Source of the DNA: JBHOQS01 sp042408875
Lineage (GTDB): Bacteria > Chloroflexota > UBA11872 > JBHOQS01
Direction: 5' to 3'
Length of the DNA stretch: 64,000 bases
NCBI GenBank assembly: GCA_042408875.1
Contig: JBHOQS010000018.1
Location: forward strand, 1-64,000
Below the pieces are notes generated by a model. It was given only the letters and a program-made list of their open reading frames with translations. It was not told the DNA's origin and did no database searches. The translations under genes were made by a program, and so were the position numbers. Within the stretch, counting starts at the first letter, position 1; each line of letters begins with the position of its first letter. Below are positions 54,385 through 62,943 of the stretch, piece by piece.

Positions 54385-56202
54385 ATGGTGGCGCGTCCAG
54401 GCACAGCAGGCGCCAGGGTAGACGAGGCAGGCAGGTCTGTCGGACAACGCTCTGCGGCGACGAGACAGACCAGAGGAGGCGGCGTCGCTGTTGAGCCGGA
54501 CACTGTCGCTGCGCCGCTGGGCCAGTTCGGCACCACGCCGGGCGTGCTCACGCGAGGCACGCTCGAGGATCTGCTGACACTCTTGCGTGGCGGCCTCATT
54601 CTCGTCACGCTGGTGAGCTACGCAGCCGGGTATGCGCCGTCCACCGCGGCAGCCGGTTTCGCCACCGTGGGCGTGGCCCTCTACGGCGTGCTGCTGCTGA
54701 TCGGTCGCGCGGTGCACGTGCTGCCGGGCGCGCGCTGGCCGCTTGCCATAGCAGATTGCGCCCTCATCGGCGTGGCGACCGCAACGACCGGCGGGATCAT
54801 CAGTGCCGCCCAAGCAGCTTTCGTGCCGGTCGTGTTCGCCGCCGGTTTACGCCTGCGCCTCTGGCAGCTCGGTACCGTGCTGGCTGCCGCCGCGCTCGCC
54901 CATGCCGTGGGTACCCAGACGCTCCAGTTCCGGCCAGACGGCGCGGTGCCGTGGCTGACGGTCTTTGCCTTCACTGCGCTGGCCGGTGCGGCGGCACGGG
55001 GTGAGCTCACGACCGTCGTGGAGCGCTGCCGCCTGCTGTGGCGCATGCAGGTGGCGTTCGCCCGGCTGCATACCGCGCGCACGAGCACGGAGCTTGTACA
55101 GGCGGTGACCGCAGCCTGCACCGACCTGCTCCAGGCCGATCGTGTACGCCTGTTCCGTTCAGAGCGAGGCCTGTTGGTGGAGGTGCACTGCCGGGCGTGG
55201 GGCGCCGGGGACGACGGTGGCGAGCCCAGCGTGCTGCTGGAGCGAGCAGTGCGCGAGCAGCGCGTCCAATGGTGGGTCGAACCGGCAACGCCTGCGGCGC
55301 CGCGCGGGTGGACCCGGCTGGCGCTGCCGCTAGCGCACAGGGAGGTGTCGCTGGGCGCCCTGGAGGTATCATGGGAGGGGTGTGCGGTCGGGCAGCGCGG
55401 TGCTCGCGAGATGATCGGGGCGCAGTTGAGCACCCACGTGGCGGCCGCGCTGGCCAACGTGCAGGTCCACGAGCAGGCCCGCCTCGGTGTCCAACGGCTA
55501 GCGCACCTGGGCTGCTACAAAGGGGATTTCATTGCTATGCTCTCCCATGAACTGCGCACACCGCTCACAGCGATCAAGGGCTTTGCCCAGTTGCTGCGCC
55601 GCAGCGAGCGCATGGACCCCGCAACAGTCAGCCGGTACGCCGCCGTGATCGTCATGGAGAGCAATCACCTGATCTCTACCATCGAAGACATCGTCCATCT
55701 CACGAACATCGAGGAAGGGCTGCTCGAGCTTCGCCGGGAGCGCGTGGATATCCATGCCGTGCTGGAACAGGCGCTTGACAGGCTGCGCCACATCATCACG
55801 GCGCCGCGGTTCCGGTACGCCGGCCGCCCGGCGCCGGTCTGGGCGGTGACGGATGCAGCTCGCCTGGAGGAGGCGTTGCGCAACCTGTTCATCGCCGCAG
55901 TCAAGTACGCGCCGGAGCCGCCGAAGAATGGCGCGGCGCCGGAGCGGTGCTTTGAGTTCGGCGTCATCGAGATGGCAGATAGGATCCTGATCTGGCTGGC
56001 CGACCCGACGCCCGGCCTGCACCGCTCGTATGACCTGCTGCGGGAGTTCGAGCAGGCGCCGGAGGGCGGGCGTACCATCACCGGCAGCGGGTTGAGCCTT
56101 TATATTGCCAAGCATATCATCGAGGCGCTGGGTGGTAGCCTGGCGATTGGCCCCTACCGCGGCGGTACCCGTTACGTGGTGCGGCTGCCCCAGGGAGCGT
56201 AG
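54385..56202 (+). CDS. Membrane GAF-type histidine kinase with degenerate ATP site
   Basis: A 605-residue protein. Five or six membrane helices (about 65-215; MASE-like), a GAF-like domain (about 230-370), HisKA with His388 in LSHELRTPLTAIKGF, and a HATPase domain. In the latter the N-box reads EEALRNLFIAAVKY, lacking the second Asn; the G1 box is DPTPG rather than DxGxG; the G2 box GSGLSLYIAKHII is kept. ATP binding may be weak. It lies between the NtrC-type regulator and rpoN, so it is the likely partner. The start ATG 54385 is uncertain. Confidence 0.85.
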   Translation: MVARPGTAGARVDEAGRSVGQRSAATRQTRGGGVAVEPDTVAAPLGQFGTTPGVLTRGTLEDLLTLLRGGLILVTLVSYAAGYAPSTAAAGFATVGVALYGVLLLIGRAVHVLPGARWPLAIADCALIGVATATTGGIISAAQAAFVPVVFAAGLRLRLWQLGTVLAAAALAHAVGTQTLQFRPDGAVPWLTVFAFTALAGAAARGELTTVVERCRLLWRMQVAFARLHTARTSTELVQAVTAACTDLLQADRVRLFRSERGLLVEVHCRAWGAGDDGGEPSVLLERAVREQRVQWWVEPATPAAPRGWTRLALPLAHREVSLGALEVSWEGCAVGQRGAREMIGAQLSTHVAAALANVQVHEQARLGVQRLAHLGCYKGDFIAMLSHELRTPLTAIKGFAQLLRRSERMDPATVSRYAAVIVMESNHLISTIEDIVHLTNIEEGLLELRRERVDIHAVLEQALDRLRHIITAPRFRYAGRPAPVWAVTDAARLEEALRNLFIAAVKYAPEPPKNGAAPERCFEFGVIEMADRILIWLADPTPGLHRSYDLLREFEQAPEGGRTITGSGLSLYIAKHIIEALGGSLAIGPYRGGTRYVVRLPQGA

Positions 56203-56304
56203 GCAGGTGACCGGTATGCCGTTCCGCTCCCAGCCGGAGCCGGTGGCGGCCAGCTCGCGGGATCTTTGCACTCAGGATAGGGTGCACCGAAGAGAGGGTG
56301 TACC

Positions 56305-56338
56305 AAGGATAGGGACCGAGTAAGGATAGGGACCGAGT
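56305..56338 (+). repeat. Exact 17-base tandem duplication abutting the rpoN start codon
   Basis: AAGGATAGGGACCGAGT at 56305-56321 is repeated exactly at 56322-56338, and ATG follows immediately at 56339. A related GGATAGGG lies further upstream (56277-56284). Each copy contributes the purine-rich AAGGA that serves as ribosome-binding site. Confidence 0.9.
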
Positions 56339-57748
56339 ATGGAACTAAATACTGAACTTACCTTGCTACCCCAGCAGCACCAGAAGGTGTCCCCGCGGCT
56401 CGTTGCCGTCAACCATATCCTGGAACTCAGCTCGATGGAGCTCCAGGAGCTTATCGAGAAGGAGTTGGAGGAGAACCCGGCGCTGGAGCTCGTGGAGACG
56501 ACGGTGTGCCCGACCTGTGGCGCGGCCATGTCCGGGCCGGTCTGCACCCACTGCCTGAGCCATGCCCAGAAGACCAAGGAGCTCGCCGAGGCCCAGCCCG
56601 AAGACGAGGAGTACGATCCGGGGACGCCGGCGGGCGGACTGCGGCGGACCGACGACGAGTTTGATCCGATGACGATTGTGGCGACACAGGTCACCCTGGA
56701 AGAGCATCTGCTGAACGAGCTACGCCCCATGCTCTCGGCAGACCAGGTGCCAGTCGCCGAGTATCTCGTAGGAAACCTCGACTCCCGCGGGTATCTGCAG
56801 TGCAGCGCTAGCGAGGTGGCCGCGGACCTGGGCGTCCCGGTCGAGACGGTCGAACAGGTGATCAGACTGCTCCAGTCCGTGGAACCAGTCGGCGTCGGTG
56901 CGCGCTCGCTGGAGGAGTGTCTCTGCCTTCAGCTCGACTACCTGGCCGCGCAGGGGGTGACACACCCACACGCGCGCGAGATCGTGGAACGCTATTTGGA
57001 GGAGCTGGGCGAGCACAAGTACGGGCGCATTGCCCAGCGGCTCGGCATCACTACCGACGAGGTTGCTGCAGCCGCGGAGTTCATCAAACGCTCCCTCAAT
57101 CCATTTCCCGCGCAGAGCTTCTATAGCGGCAACCGCAATGCGCACGTGGCGGCTGGCAGCTACGTGCTCCCGGACGTGATCATCACGAAGCGCGACCGTG
57201 GCTACGAGATCGATATCGTCGAGTCGAAGCGCTTCTTTCTAAAGATTAACCCGCTCTATACGCGCCTACTCAGCCAGGCCGAAGACGTGGGCATCTCCGA
57301 GGAGGAGCGCCGGCACATTCAGCAGTACGTCTCGCGGGCCAAGCAGTTTCTGGCCAACATCCACCAGCGCCGGCAGACGCTGCTGAAGATCACAGCTTGC
57401 ATCGTATCGCACCAGCGGGAGTTCCTGAGCCGGGGAGTGCGCCACCTGCGCCCGCTCACCCGGGCGATGGTCGCGGCAGAGCTAGGCATGCACGAATCGA
57501 CCGTCAGCCGTGCCACCGCCTCAAAATACGCCATGCTGCCGTCGGGGCAGGTCATGCCGTTCAGCGACTTCTTCACCCCGTCGCTGAGCGTGAAAGATGT
57601 GATCAGAGACCTGATCGAGCACGAGACCACTCCGCTCACCGACGAGCAGATCCGCGATGAGCTGGCCAAGCGCGGCCTGCATATCGCCCGCCGCACTGTC
57701 GCGAAGTATCGCGACCAGCTCAAGATCTTACCGTCCTCATTGCGCTGA
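56339..57748 (+). CDS. rpoN: RNA polymerase sigma-54 factor with zinc-ribbon insertion
   Basis: A 469-residue sigma-54. Region I (about 5-52) is Gln/Leu-rich: LTLLPQQHQKVSPRLVAVNH, LELSSMELQELIEKELEENP. Between region I and the core-binding domain lies CPTCGAAMSGPVCTHC, four Cys (57, 60, 69, 72) spaced as a zinc ribbon. The core-binding domain (about 115-300) and the DNA-binding domain follow, ending with the RpoN box ARRTVAKYR (450-458). It recognises -24/-12 promoters and needs an activator such as the NtrC-type protein upstream. Start ATG 56339 directly follows the tandem repeat. Confidence 0.95.
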   Translation: MELNTELTLLPQQHQKVSPRLVAVNHILELSSMELQELIEKELEENPALELVETTVCPTCGAAMSGPVCTHCLSHAQKTKELAEAQPEDEEYDPGTPAGGLRRTDDEFDPMTIVATQVTLEEHLLNELRPMLSADQVPVAEYLVGNLDSRGYLQCSASEVAADLGVPVETVEQVIRLLQSVEPVGVGARSLEECLCLQLDYLAAQGVTHPHAREIVERYLEELGEHKYGRIAQRLGITTDEVAAAAEFIKRSLNPFPAQSFYSGNRNAHVAAGSYVLPDVIITKRDRGYEIDIVESKRFFLKINPLYTRLLSQAEDVGISEEERRHIQQYVSRAKQFLANIHQRRQTLLKITACIVSHQREFLSRGVRHLRPLTRAMVAAELGMHESTVSRATASKYAMLPSGQVMPFSDFFTPSLSVKDVIRDLIEHETTPLTDEQIRDELAKRGLHIARRTVAKYRDQLKILPSSLR

Positions 57749-57774
57749 GGCGCACCGCTCTCGGTATTCGCGGC

Positions 57775-57903
57775 TCACGCCCGGCCGGCGAGCCGCGCTT
57801 CCAGCAGGTCGAACGTGCCGCGGCGGTCAATGTGGTACACGCGGAGCATGCGGCCGTGAGTGCGACTGTGATCGTAGCGGAGATCCCAGTCGACGGCCGG
57901 CAC
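57775..57903 (-). CDS. 42-residue small protein, newly recognised
   Basis: GTG at 57903 opens a 42-codon frame to TGA at 57777-57775. AGGAGG (57914-57909) lies 5 bases upstream of the start. The product reads MPAVDWDLRYDHSRTHGRML then RVYHIDRRGTFDLLEARLAG: charged, with aromatic and His residues and no low-complexity run. A promoter of near-consensus form sits 24 bases before the ribosome-binding site. The GTG at 57909 could add two residues. No family was recognised. Convergent with rpoN, 26 bases apart. Confidence 0.6.
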   Translation of the reverse strand: MPAVDWDLRYDHSRTHGRMLRVYHIDRRGTFDLLEARLAGRA

Positions 57904-57927
57904 CGACACCTCCTCACTACTTGACTA

Positions 57928-57973
57928 CTTGTATGCCGGACCAGTGTGTACGTCAAACCAGTGCGTACGTCAA
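57928..57973 (-). promoter_or_regulatory. Promoter with duplicated -35 for the 42-residue gene
   Basis: On the minus strand TTGACGTACGCACTGGT is followed at once by TTGACGTACACACTGGT (17-base tandem, one mismatch). The second TTGACG (57956-57951) is 17 bases from TACAAG (57933-57928), a -10 candidate. Confidence 0.6.
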
Positions 57974-58181
57974 GGTCTTCACGCAAGTCGCTGGCGGATG
58001 ACAACGTGACACTGCTGCGAAAGGGCCGACAACGGCGGGTCCGGCAGATGCAGATTTGTGACGCCGCGCACTATCGTCTATCATTACCGTGCAGGCCGCG
58101 GCCCGGCCTGCGCGTCCGCTTTGGTCCTGCTGGCTCATGGCTGTGATCCGCTATTCTGTGTGATATTTGTGTGATGTATAG

Positions 58182-59321
58182 ATGCCAAAGAGACAAAATC
58201 TACGCATCCCTGGCCCTACGCCAGTGCCGCTAGCTATCCGCCGCGCGGGGGCCCGGCAGATGATCAATCACCGCGGACCTGAGTTCGCCGCCCTGCTCCA
58301 ATCGCTGGTCCAACGCATCCGCCCCTTCTTTGGCTCCTCGGGCGACATCCTGTTCTTCCCGGCAGCCGGCACCGGCGGCCTGGAGGCTGCCGTGGTTAAT
58401 ACGCTCTCGCCGGGCGATCGAGTGCTGGCTGTGACCATTGGTGCCTTCGGGGAGCGCTTTGCCCAGATCGCGCAGGTGTTCGGCGCCGAGGTCCAGCGCC
58501 TGGAAGTTGAATGGGGCCGCGCCTGTACCCCGGACATGCTGCGCGCCGCGCTGGCGCAGCGACCAGGCACAAAGGCCGTGCTGCTCACACACAACGAGAC
58601 CTCTACTGGCGTGCAGCAGGATCTGCCGGCCCTCGCCAGCGTGGTGCGCGAACACGGAGCGTTGCTGCTGGTCGATGCCATCAGCTCGCTCGGCGCGGTG
58701 CCCTTCGACGCCGACGGCTGGGGCGTTGATGTAGCGATCACCGGCTCGCAGAAGGCGTGGATGGTGCCCCCCGGCATGACCATGCTGGCGGTTGGCCCGC
58801 GCGCCTGGGAGGCGAATACCAGGGCGAAGATGCCGCGGCTGTACTGGGACTTCGCGGCGATGAAGCGCTCGATGGAGCGCGGCCAGACGCCCTACACGCC
58901 GGCGATGTCGATCATGTTCGCGCTGGACGAGGCGCTCGATCGTATGCACGCCGAAGGTATGGAGCGTATCTTCGCCCGTCATGCCCGCGTAGCCCAGCGC
59001 ACGCGCGACGGGCTCGCTGCGCTGGGCATTCGCCTGTTCGCTGACCCGGCATATGCGTCGAATACCGTGACAGCCGCGTGGCTGCCCGAGGGCATCGAAT
59101 GGCGTGCCCTGTCGAAGCTCCTGCGCGAAGAGTACGGCGTAGTCATCGCCGGCGGGCAGGGCAAAATGGAAGGCCGGATCTTCCGCATCGGCCACCTGGG
59201 AGCCGTGACTGACGGCGATATCATCGGCGCGCTACGGGCCCTGCGAGAGGCGCTGGTACGGCTGGGCTACCGGCTGCCGGCCGGGAGGGCGCGGCCGCAG
59301 CCACAGCTCACCGCCGTGTGA
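58182..59321 (+). CDS. Class V aminotransferase (alanine-glyoxylate/serine-pyruvate type)
   Basis: A 379-residue PLP enzyme. RIPGPTPVPLAIRRA near the N-terminus, AAGTGGLEAAVVNTLSPGD for phosphate binding, VDAISSLGA with the PLP-contacting Asp, and Lys191 in TGSQKAWMVPPG define the family. Together with serA, 207 bases downstream on the same strand, it probably supplies the transaminase step of serine or glycine metabolism, standing in for SerC. ATG 58182 lacks a clear ribosome-binding site. Confidence 0.92.
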   Translation: MPKRQNLRIPGPTPVPLAIRRAGARQMINHRGPEFAALLQSLVQRIRPFFGSSGDILFFPAAGTGGLEAAVVNTLSPGDRVLAVTIGAFGERFAQIAQVFGAEVQRLEVEWGRACTPDMLRAALAQRPGTKAVLLTHNETSTGVQQDLPALASVVREHGALLLVDAISSLGAVPFDADGWGVDVAITGSQKAWMVPPGMTMLAVGPRAWEANTRAKMPRLYWDFAAMKRSMERGQTPYTPAMSIMFALDEALDRMHAEGMERIFARHARVAQRTRDGLAALGIRLFADPAYASNTVTAAWLPEGIEWRALSKLLREEYGVVIAGGQGKMEGRIFRIGHLGAVTDGDIIGALRALREALVRLGYRLPAGRARPQPQLTAV

Positions 59322-59437
59322 CTATGCCGCCTCTGTGCATGTGCGCCATGGACCGGAGCGACCGTTGCCGCCTGAGGCGTCGGTACCTGTGCAATGTACA
59401 CTTAATCTAGTATACGTGTAATCTTAAGAGGGATCTA

Positions 59438-59464
59438 TTAAACGAGTTAAACGAGTTAAACGAG
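59438..59464 (+). repeat. Three exact 9-base tandem repeats in the serA leader
   Basis: TTAAACGAG occurs three times in a row (59438-59446, 59447-59455, 59456-59464). Further ACGAGG-type units follow (59501-59527), the last being the ribosome-binding site before ATG 59529. Confidence 0.85.
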
Positions 59465-59528
59465 GAACATATCTAGGCTTATAGCGAGGCTCATCACGGG
59501 GCTCGCGACGAGGTTTGCAACGAGGCGT

Positions 59529-61106
59529 ATGAGGATACTGGTAACCGAAAGAATCGACGAGGCCGGCTTGGACTTACTGCGCCGGGAGGCCCAGGTCGAC
59601 GTGTGCCTGGGCCTCACCCCAGCGCAGCTCCTGGAAGTCATTCCTGGGTACGACGCTCTGCTCGTGCGCAGCGCCACCAAGGTGACGGCTGAGGTGCTGG
59701 CGGCCGGCACGCGCCTGAAGGTGGTGGGGCGCGCCGGCGTCGGGTACGATAATATCGATATCGACGCTGCCACGCAGCGCGGCATTGTGGTAGTGAATGC
59801 CCGCGGGGCCTCCAGCATCGCGGTGGCCGAGCACACCATGGCGCTCATGCTTGCGCTGGCGCGACACATCCCGCAGGCGTATACCTCGCTGCGTCGTGGC
59901 GAGTGGCGACGCAGTGACTTTGTCGGCGTCGAGCTGCGGGACAAGACGCTTGGGCTGATCGGGCTCGGTCGCATCGGTGCTGAGGTCGCCAAGCGCGCGA
60001 CGGCCTTCGAGATGCGCGTGCTGGCCTACGATCCCTTTGTCTCCACCGAGCACGCGCGCCGGCTGGGCGTAACGCTCGTCGGGTTCGATGAGCTTCTGGC
60101 CCAGGCAGACTTCGTGAGCCTGCACACGCCACTCACCAAGGACACCCGGCGGCTGATCGATGCTGCTGCCCTGGCGCGGATGAAACCCGGCGCCCGGCTG
60201 ATCAACACGGCGCGCGGGGAGCTGGTGGACTCTGCGGCGCTCCTGGAGGCGCTGGAGCGTGGCCACCTGGCCGGCGCAGCCCTGGATGTCTTCGATGTGG
60301 AGCCGCCACCGCTGGGACCGCTGATCCTGCACGAGCGGGTGATCGCGGTGCCGCATCTGGGCGCTTCGACCGAGGAGGCCCAGGTGGCCGTTGCCGTCGA
60401 GGTGGCCGGCCATGTGCTGGCAGCGCTGCGGGGCGAGCCGACGGCCGGGGCGGTGAACCTGCCGTATGTCTTGCCTGAGACCATACAGATGCTGCGGCCG
60501 TACATGCGTTTGGCTGAAGCGCTCGGCCGCTTCCAGAGCCAGCTCCGCCATGAGCGTCTCGAGAGCATCGAGCTCGTTTACTACGGTGAGATCGCCGAGC
60601 ACGATACCATGCCGCTGACGGCCTCGGCGCTCATGGGGCTGCTGGGCGAGATTTCTGAGGAGCGGGTGAACCTGGTCAACGCCACGGTGGTGGCACGCCG
60701 CTTCGGCCTGCGCGTTGAGGAGCGGCGCAGCAGTTCGCCCCAGGGGAACTTTACCAACCTGGTCGAGATGACCGTGCGCGCCGACTCGCAGAGCTACACC
60801 GTCGCCGGCACCGTCTGGCAGGGTGAGCCCAGGATCGTCCGGATCGACGAGTACTGGGTGAACTTCGAGCCGTCGGGGAACTTGCTGATCACCCGTCATC
60901 GCGACCGGCCCGGCCTGATCGGGCGCGTCGGCACCATCCTCGGCAACGCTGATATCAACATCTCCGAGATGCAGGTGGGCCGGCGCGTGCGCCGTGGCGA
61001 AGCCTTGATGATCCTGCGCGTCGACGAGGAGATCCCTCCGGAGGCCGAGCGTGAGATCCGCGCTATCCCGGACATCTGGTCGGTCCAACAGGTCAGGCTG
61101 CCGTAA
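59529..61106 (+). CDS. serA: D-3-phosphoglycerate dehydrogenase
   Basis: A 525-residue long-form PGDH that commits 3-phosphoglycerate to serine. The substrate domain has VVGRAGVGYDNIDI; the NAD domain has TLGLIGLGRIGAEVAKRA; catalytic Arg (NTARGELVDSAAL), Glu (DVFDVEPP) and His (PHLGAST) are in place. An ASB domain (about 325-450) and a C-terminal ACT domain (about 455-525; RDRPGLIGRVGTILGNADIN) allow serine feedback. ATG 59529 follows ACGAGGCGT. Confidence 0.96.
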   Translation: MRILVTERIDEAGLDLLRREAQVDVCLGLTPAQLLEVIPGYDALLVRSATKVTAEVLAAGTRLKVVGRAGVGYDNIDIDAATQRGIVVVNARGASSIAVAEHTMALMLALARHIPQAYTSLRRGEWRRSDFVGVELRDKTLGLIGLGRIGAEVAKRATAFEMRVLAYDPFVSTEHARRLGVTLVGFDELLAQADFVSLHTPLTKDTRRLIDAAALARMKPGARLINTARGELVDSAALLEALERGHLAGAALDVFDVEPPPLGPLILHERVIAVPHLGASTEEAQVAVAVEVAGHVLAALRGEPTAGAVNLPYVLPETIQMLRPYMRLAEALGRFQSQLRHERLESIELVYYGEIAEHDTMPLTASALMGLLGEISEERVNLVNATVVARRFGLRVEERRSSSPQGNFTNLVEMTVRADSQSYTVAGTVWQGEPRIVRIDEYWVNFEPSGNLLITRHRDRPGLIGRVGTILGNADINISEMQVGRRVRRGEALMILRVDEEIPPEAEREIRAIPDIWSVQQVRLP

Positions 61107-61171
61107 GCCGGCAGCCCAATGGTGACCCCGCCCGGCAGCGGCGCGCTGCCGATCCTGGTGAGGAGTGCCCG

Positions 61172-61489
61172 ATGCCTATCGATCCTGCCACGCTGCGCTT
61201 CGACCGGCAGTATCGCACCCCGTACTCGGAGGGCTACAACATCCTCCAGGCCGGCCAGCGTCTAGGGCGCGTGGACCTGCATTTCACCACCACGGTGGTC
61301 TACGCGACGCTGGTCCTTGAGCGGGATCTTCCCGAGGGAGAGATGTTCGATCTGATCGAGCAGATCGACGAGAACATCGTGCTTTCGGCCGAGACGCACC
61401 GCGAAGACTTCCTGGTCACCGTCTTTCGCGGCACGGAGCTCGGCCTCTATGACGACGCCTTCCTCAGCGAGCAGCGGGGGGAGAAGTAG
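61172..61489 (+). CDS. Small conserved hypothetical protein
   Basis: A 105-residue soluble protein, beta-rich at first (YRTPYSEGYNILQAGQRLG, VDLHFTTTVVYATLVLE) and acidic at the end. No family was assigned. ATG 61172 follows GGTGAGGAG. It lies 65 bases after serA on the same strand. Its stop TAG abuts the stop of the minus-strand zinc-ribbon gene with no base between (TAG|CTA). Confidence 0.7.
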   Translation: MPIDPATLRFDRQYRTPYSEGYNILQAGQRLGRVDLHFTTTVVYATLVLERDLPEGEMFDLIEQIDENIVLSAETHREDFLVTVFRGTELGLYDDAFLSEQRGEK

Positions 61490-61810
61490 CTATTCGGCCG
61501 TCTCGTCCCGCGTCTCTCGCCAGGCGACCATCAGCATGTTTTGAGGAAGTTTCTGGACCTTGAGATCTTTGATCCCCACACGTTGCAGGCGCCGCCGCAC
61601 GAAGTCTTCTACCGGTGCCCGGCCGCCGCCACGAATGTAGGCGCGGCACTGGGGGTTGGGACAGCGAAAGGGAATGCCGCTCACCACAATGCGTGGCAGC
61701 GGCTCGCCACAGAGCGGACAGCGATACGGAAATAGATAACGGTTCGTCTTGTCCAGAGCTTGTTGCTGCTGCGCTTCCTCGACGGCAGTCTGCTCGGGCG
61801 CTTGCACCAT
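61490..61810 (-). CDS. Small zinc-ribbon protein
   Basis: A 106-residue protein. A Glu/Gln-rich helix (VQAPEQTAVEEAQQQQALDK) is followed by a zinc ribbon: CPLCGEP...FRCPNPQC (Cys about 35, 38, 52, 57). The C-terminal basic segment (RRRLQRVGIKDLKVQKLP) could bind nucleic acid. ATG 61810 is chosen over 61843 because purine-rich AAAGAGAG and AGGAGG lie before it. Function unknown. Its stop abuts the convergent gene's stop. Confidence 0.7.
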   Translation of the reverse strand: MVQAPEQTAVEEAQQQQALDKTNRYLFPYRCPLCGEPLPRIVVSGIPFRCPNPQCRAYIRGGGRAPVEDFVRRRLQRVGIKDLKVQKLPQNMLMVAWRETRDETAE

Positions 61811-62032
61811 CTCTCTTTGCCACCGCCTCCTGGTCCGGAACATAGCATGCCGGCGCCCCTGCGCGCAACCCGCCCGACATGCCTGGACGTCCCCAACAGT
61901 TGACGCAGGCGGCCCGCGCGCATACGCTACAGCACGTCGAGCCGCCCGACCGCCGGGGGGTGGCAGGCGCCCCGGCGTTGCCGCGGCAGGTTCGCTCGGC
62001 ACTCGCTGACATTCTACCGGAGCATCACGCCA

Positions 62033-62857
62033 ATGAAGAAAGGTATTTGTTATGTCTGCATCCCCGATGGCGACAGCGTCGAGGAGCGACTGGCTGTGGC
62101 GAAAGCAGCCGGCTTCGAGGGCGTCGAACTCACCTTCCACGAACCCGGCCAGGGACCGCTCACCCTAGAATCAAGCAAGAGCGACGTCCAGGCGCTGCTC
62201 GAGGCGGTCCGCCGCGCTGGGCTGGAGGTGCCCAGCGTGATGTGCGGCGCGGCGGTGCGAACCACTCCAGTGTTGCACCCCGAGGCACGCGTGCGTGCGC
62301 AGGCGGTGCGGAACCTGGCGCTCGCCCTCGAACGTGCCCGATGGCTGGGGGCCACCGCGGTGCTCTTGCATCCGGGCCAGTTGCGCCCGGAGACCCCCTA
62401 TGATGCAGCCTACGAGTGGACGCTCCAGGCGCTGCGCGACCTGCGCCCCCATTGCGAGGAGCACGGCGTGGCCATTGCCCTAGAGAACGTGTGGAACAAG
62501 TTCCTGCTCAGCCCGATGGAATTCCGCACCATCTTGGACGAGGTAAACCATCCTCTGGTCGGCGCGTATTTCGACGTGGGGAACGTCCTGCTCTTCGGCT
62601 ACGCCGAGCACTGGGTCCGCATCCTGGGCCCGCGCATCAAAAAGGTGCATGTGAAAGACTTCAAGCGCGCCATCGGCACAATCCAGGGCTTCTGCCAGTT
62701 GCTCGACGGAGACGCCAATTATCCGGCGGTGATGCGCGAGCTGCGCGCCATCGGCTACGACGATTACCTCACCTCAGAGGTGAGCCAGCGGGACCTCCCA
62801 CCAGGCCAGACCATGGCGGACGTGGCCAAACGCATCGACCAGATCATGCAGATGTAG
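62033..62857 (+). CDS. Sugar phosphate isomerase/epimerase (hexulose-6-phosphate/ribulose-5-phosphate epimerase-like)
   Basis: A 274-residue TIM-barrel enzyme of the AP_endonuc_2 group. FEGVELTFHEPG, Glu in ALENVWNKFLLSP, Asp in AYFDVGNVLLFGYAEHW, His in KVHVKDFKRA and Glu in YLTSEVSQRD fit the metal-binding positions of UlaE/SgbU-type epimerases. Substrate not certain. ATG 62033 with GGAG about 10 bases upstream. It is followed after 86 bases by a second isomerase. Confidence 0.9.
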   Translation: MKKGICYVCIPDGDSVEERLAVAKAAGFEGVELTFHEPGQGPLTLESSKSDVQALLEAVRRAGLEVPSVMCGAAVRTTPVLHPEARVRAQAVRNLALALERARWLGATAVLLHPGQLRPETPYDAAYEWTLQALRDLRPHCEEHGVAIALENVWNKFLLSPMEFRTILDEVNHPLVGAYFDVGNVLLFGYAEHWVRILGPRIKKVHVKDFKRAIGTIQGFCQLLDGDANYPAVMRELRAIGYDDYLTSEVSQRDLPPGQTMADVAKRIDQIMQM

Positions 62858-62943
62858 CTGGACATCAGTGGCGTGGGACCGCAGGCGGACCGCAGGCGAT
62901 AGGTGAGCGCACGAAAGAGCAAGAGATCGAAGAGGTGGCGAGC

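Larger units (their letters stand above)
57749..58181. other. Region between rpoN and the aminotransferase
   Basis: It holds a 42-codon minus-strand gene (57775-57903) with its promoter (57928-57973). The plus-strand leader of the aminotransferase (58155-58181) contains TGTGTGATATTTGTGTGATG, another short tandem. No Shine-Dalgarno is visible before the ATG at 58182. Confidence 0.55.

Noticed and set aside
57720..58004. 94-codon minus-strand frame overlapping the 42-codon gene
   Set aside because: Thr/Ala/Arg/Ser-rich product without a ribosome-binding site; the 42-codon frame has AGGAGG and a promoter.
59351..59372. Possible sigma-54 promoter (GG-N10-GC) before serA
   Set aside because: Only the GG/GC dinucleotides and TTGC fit; too many mismatches to TGGCAC-N5-TTGCA.
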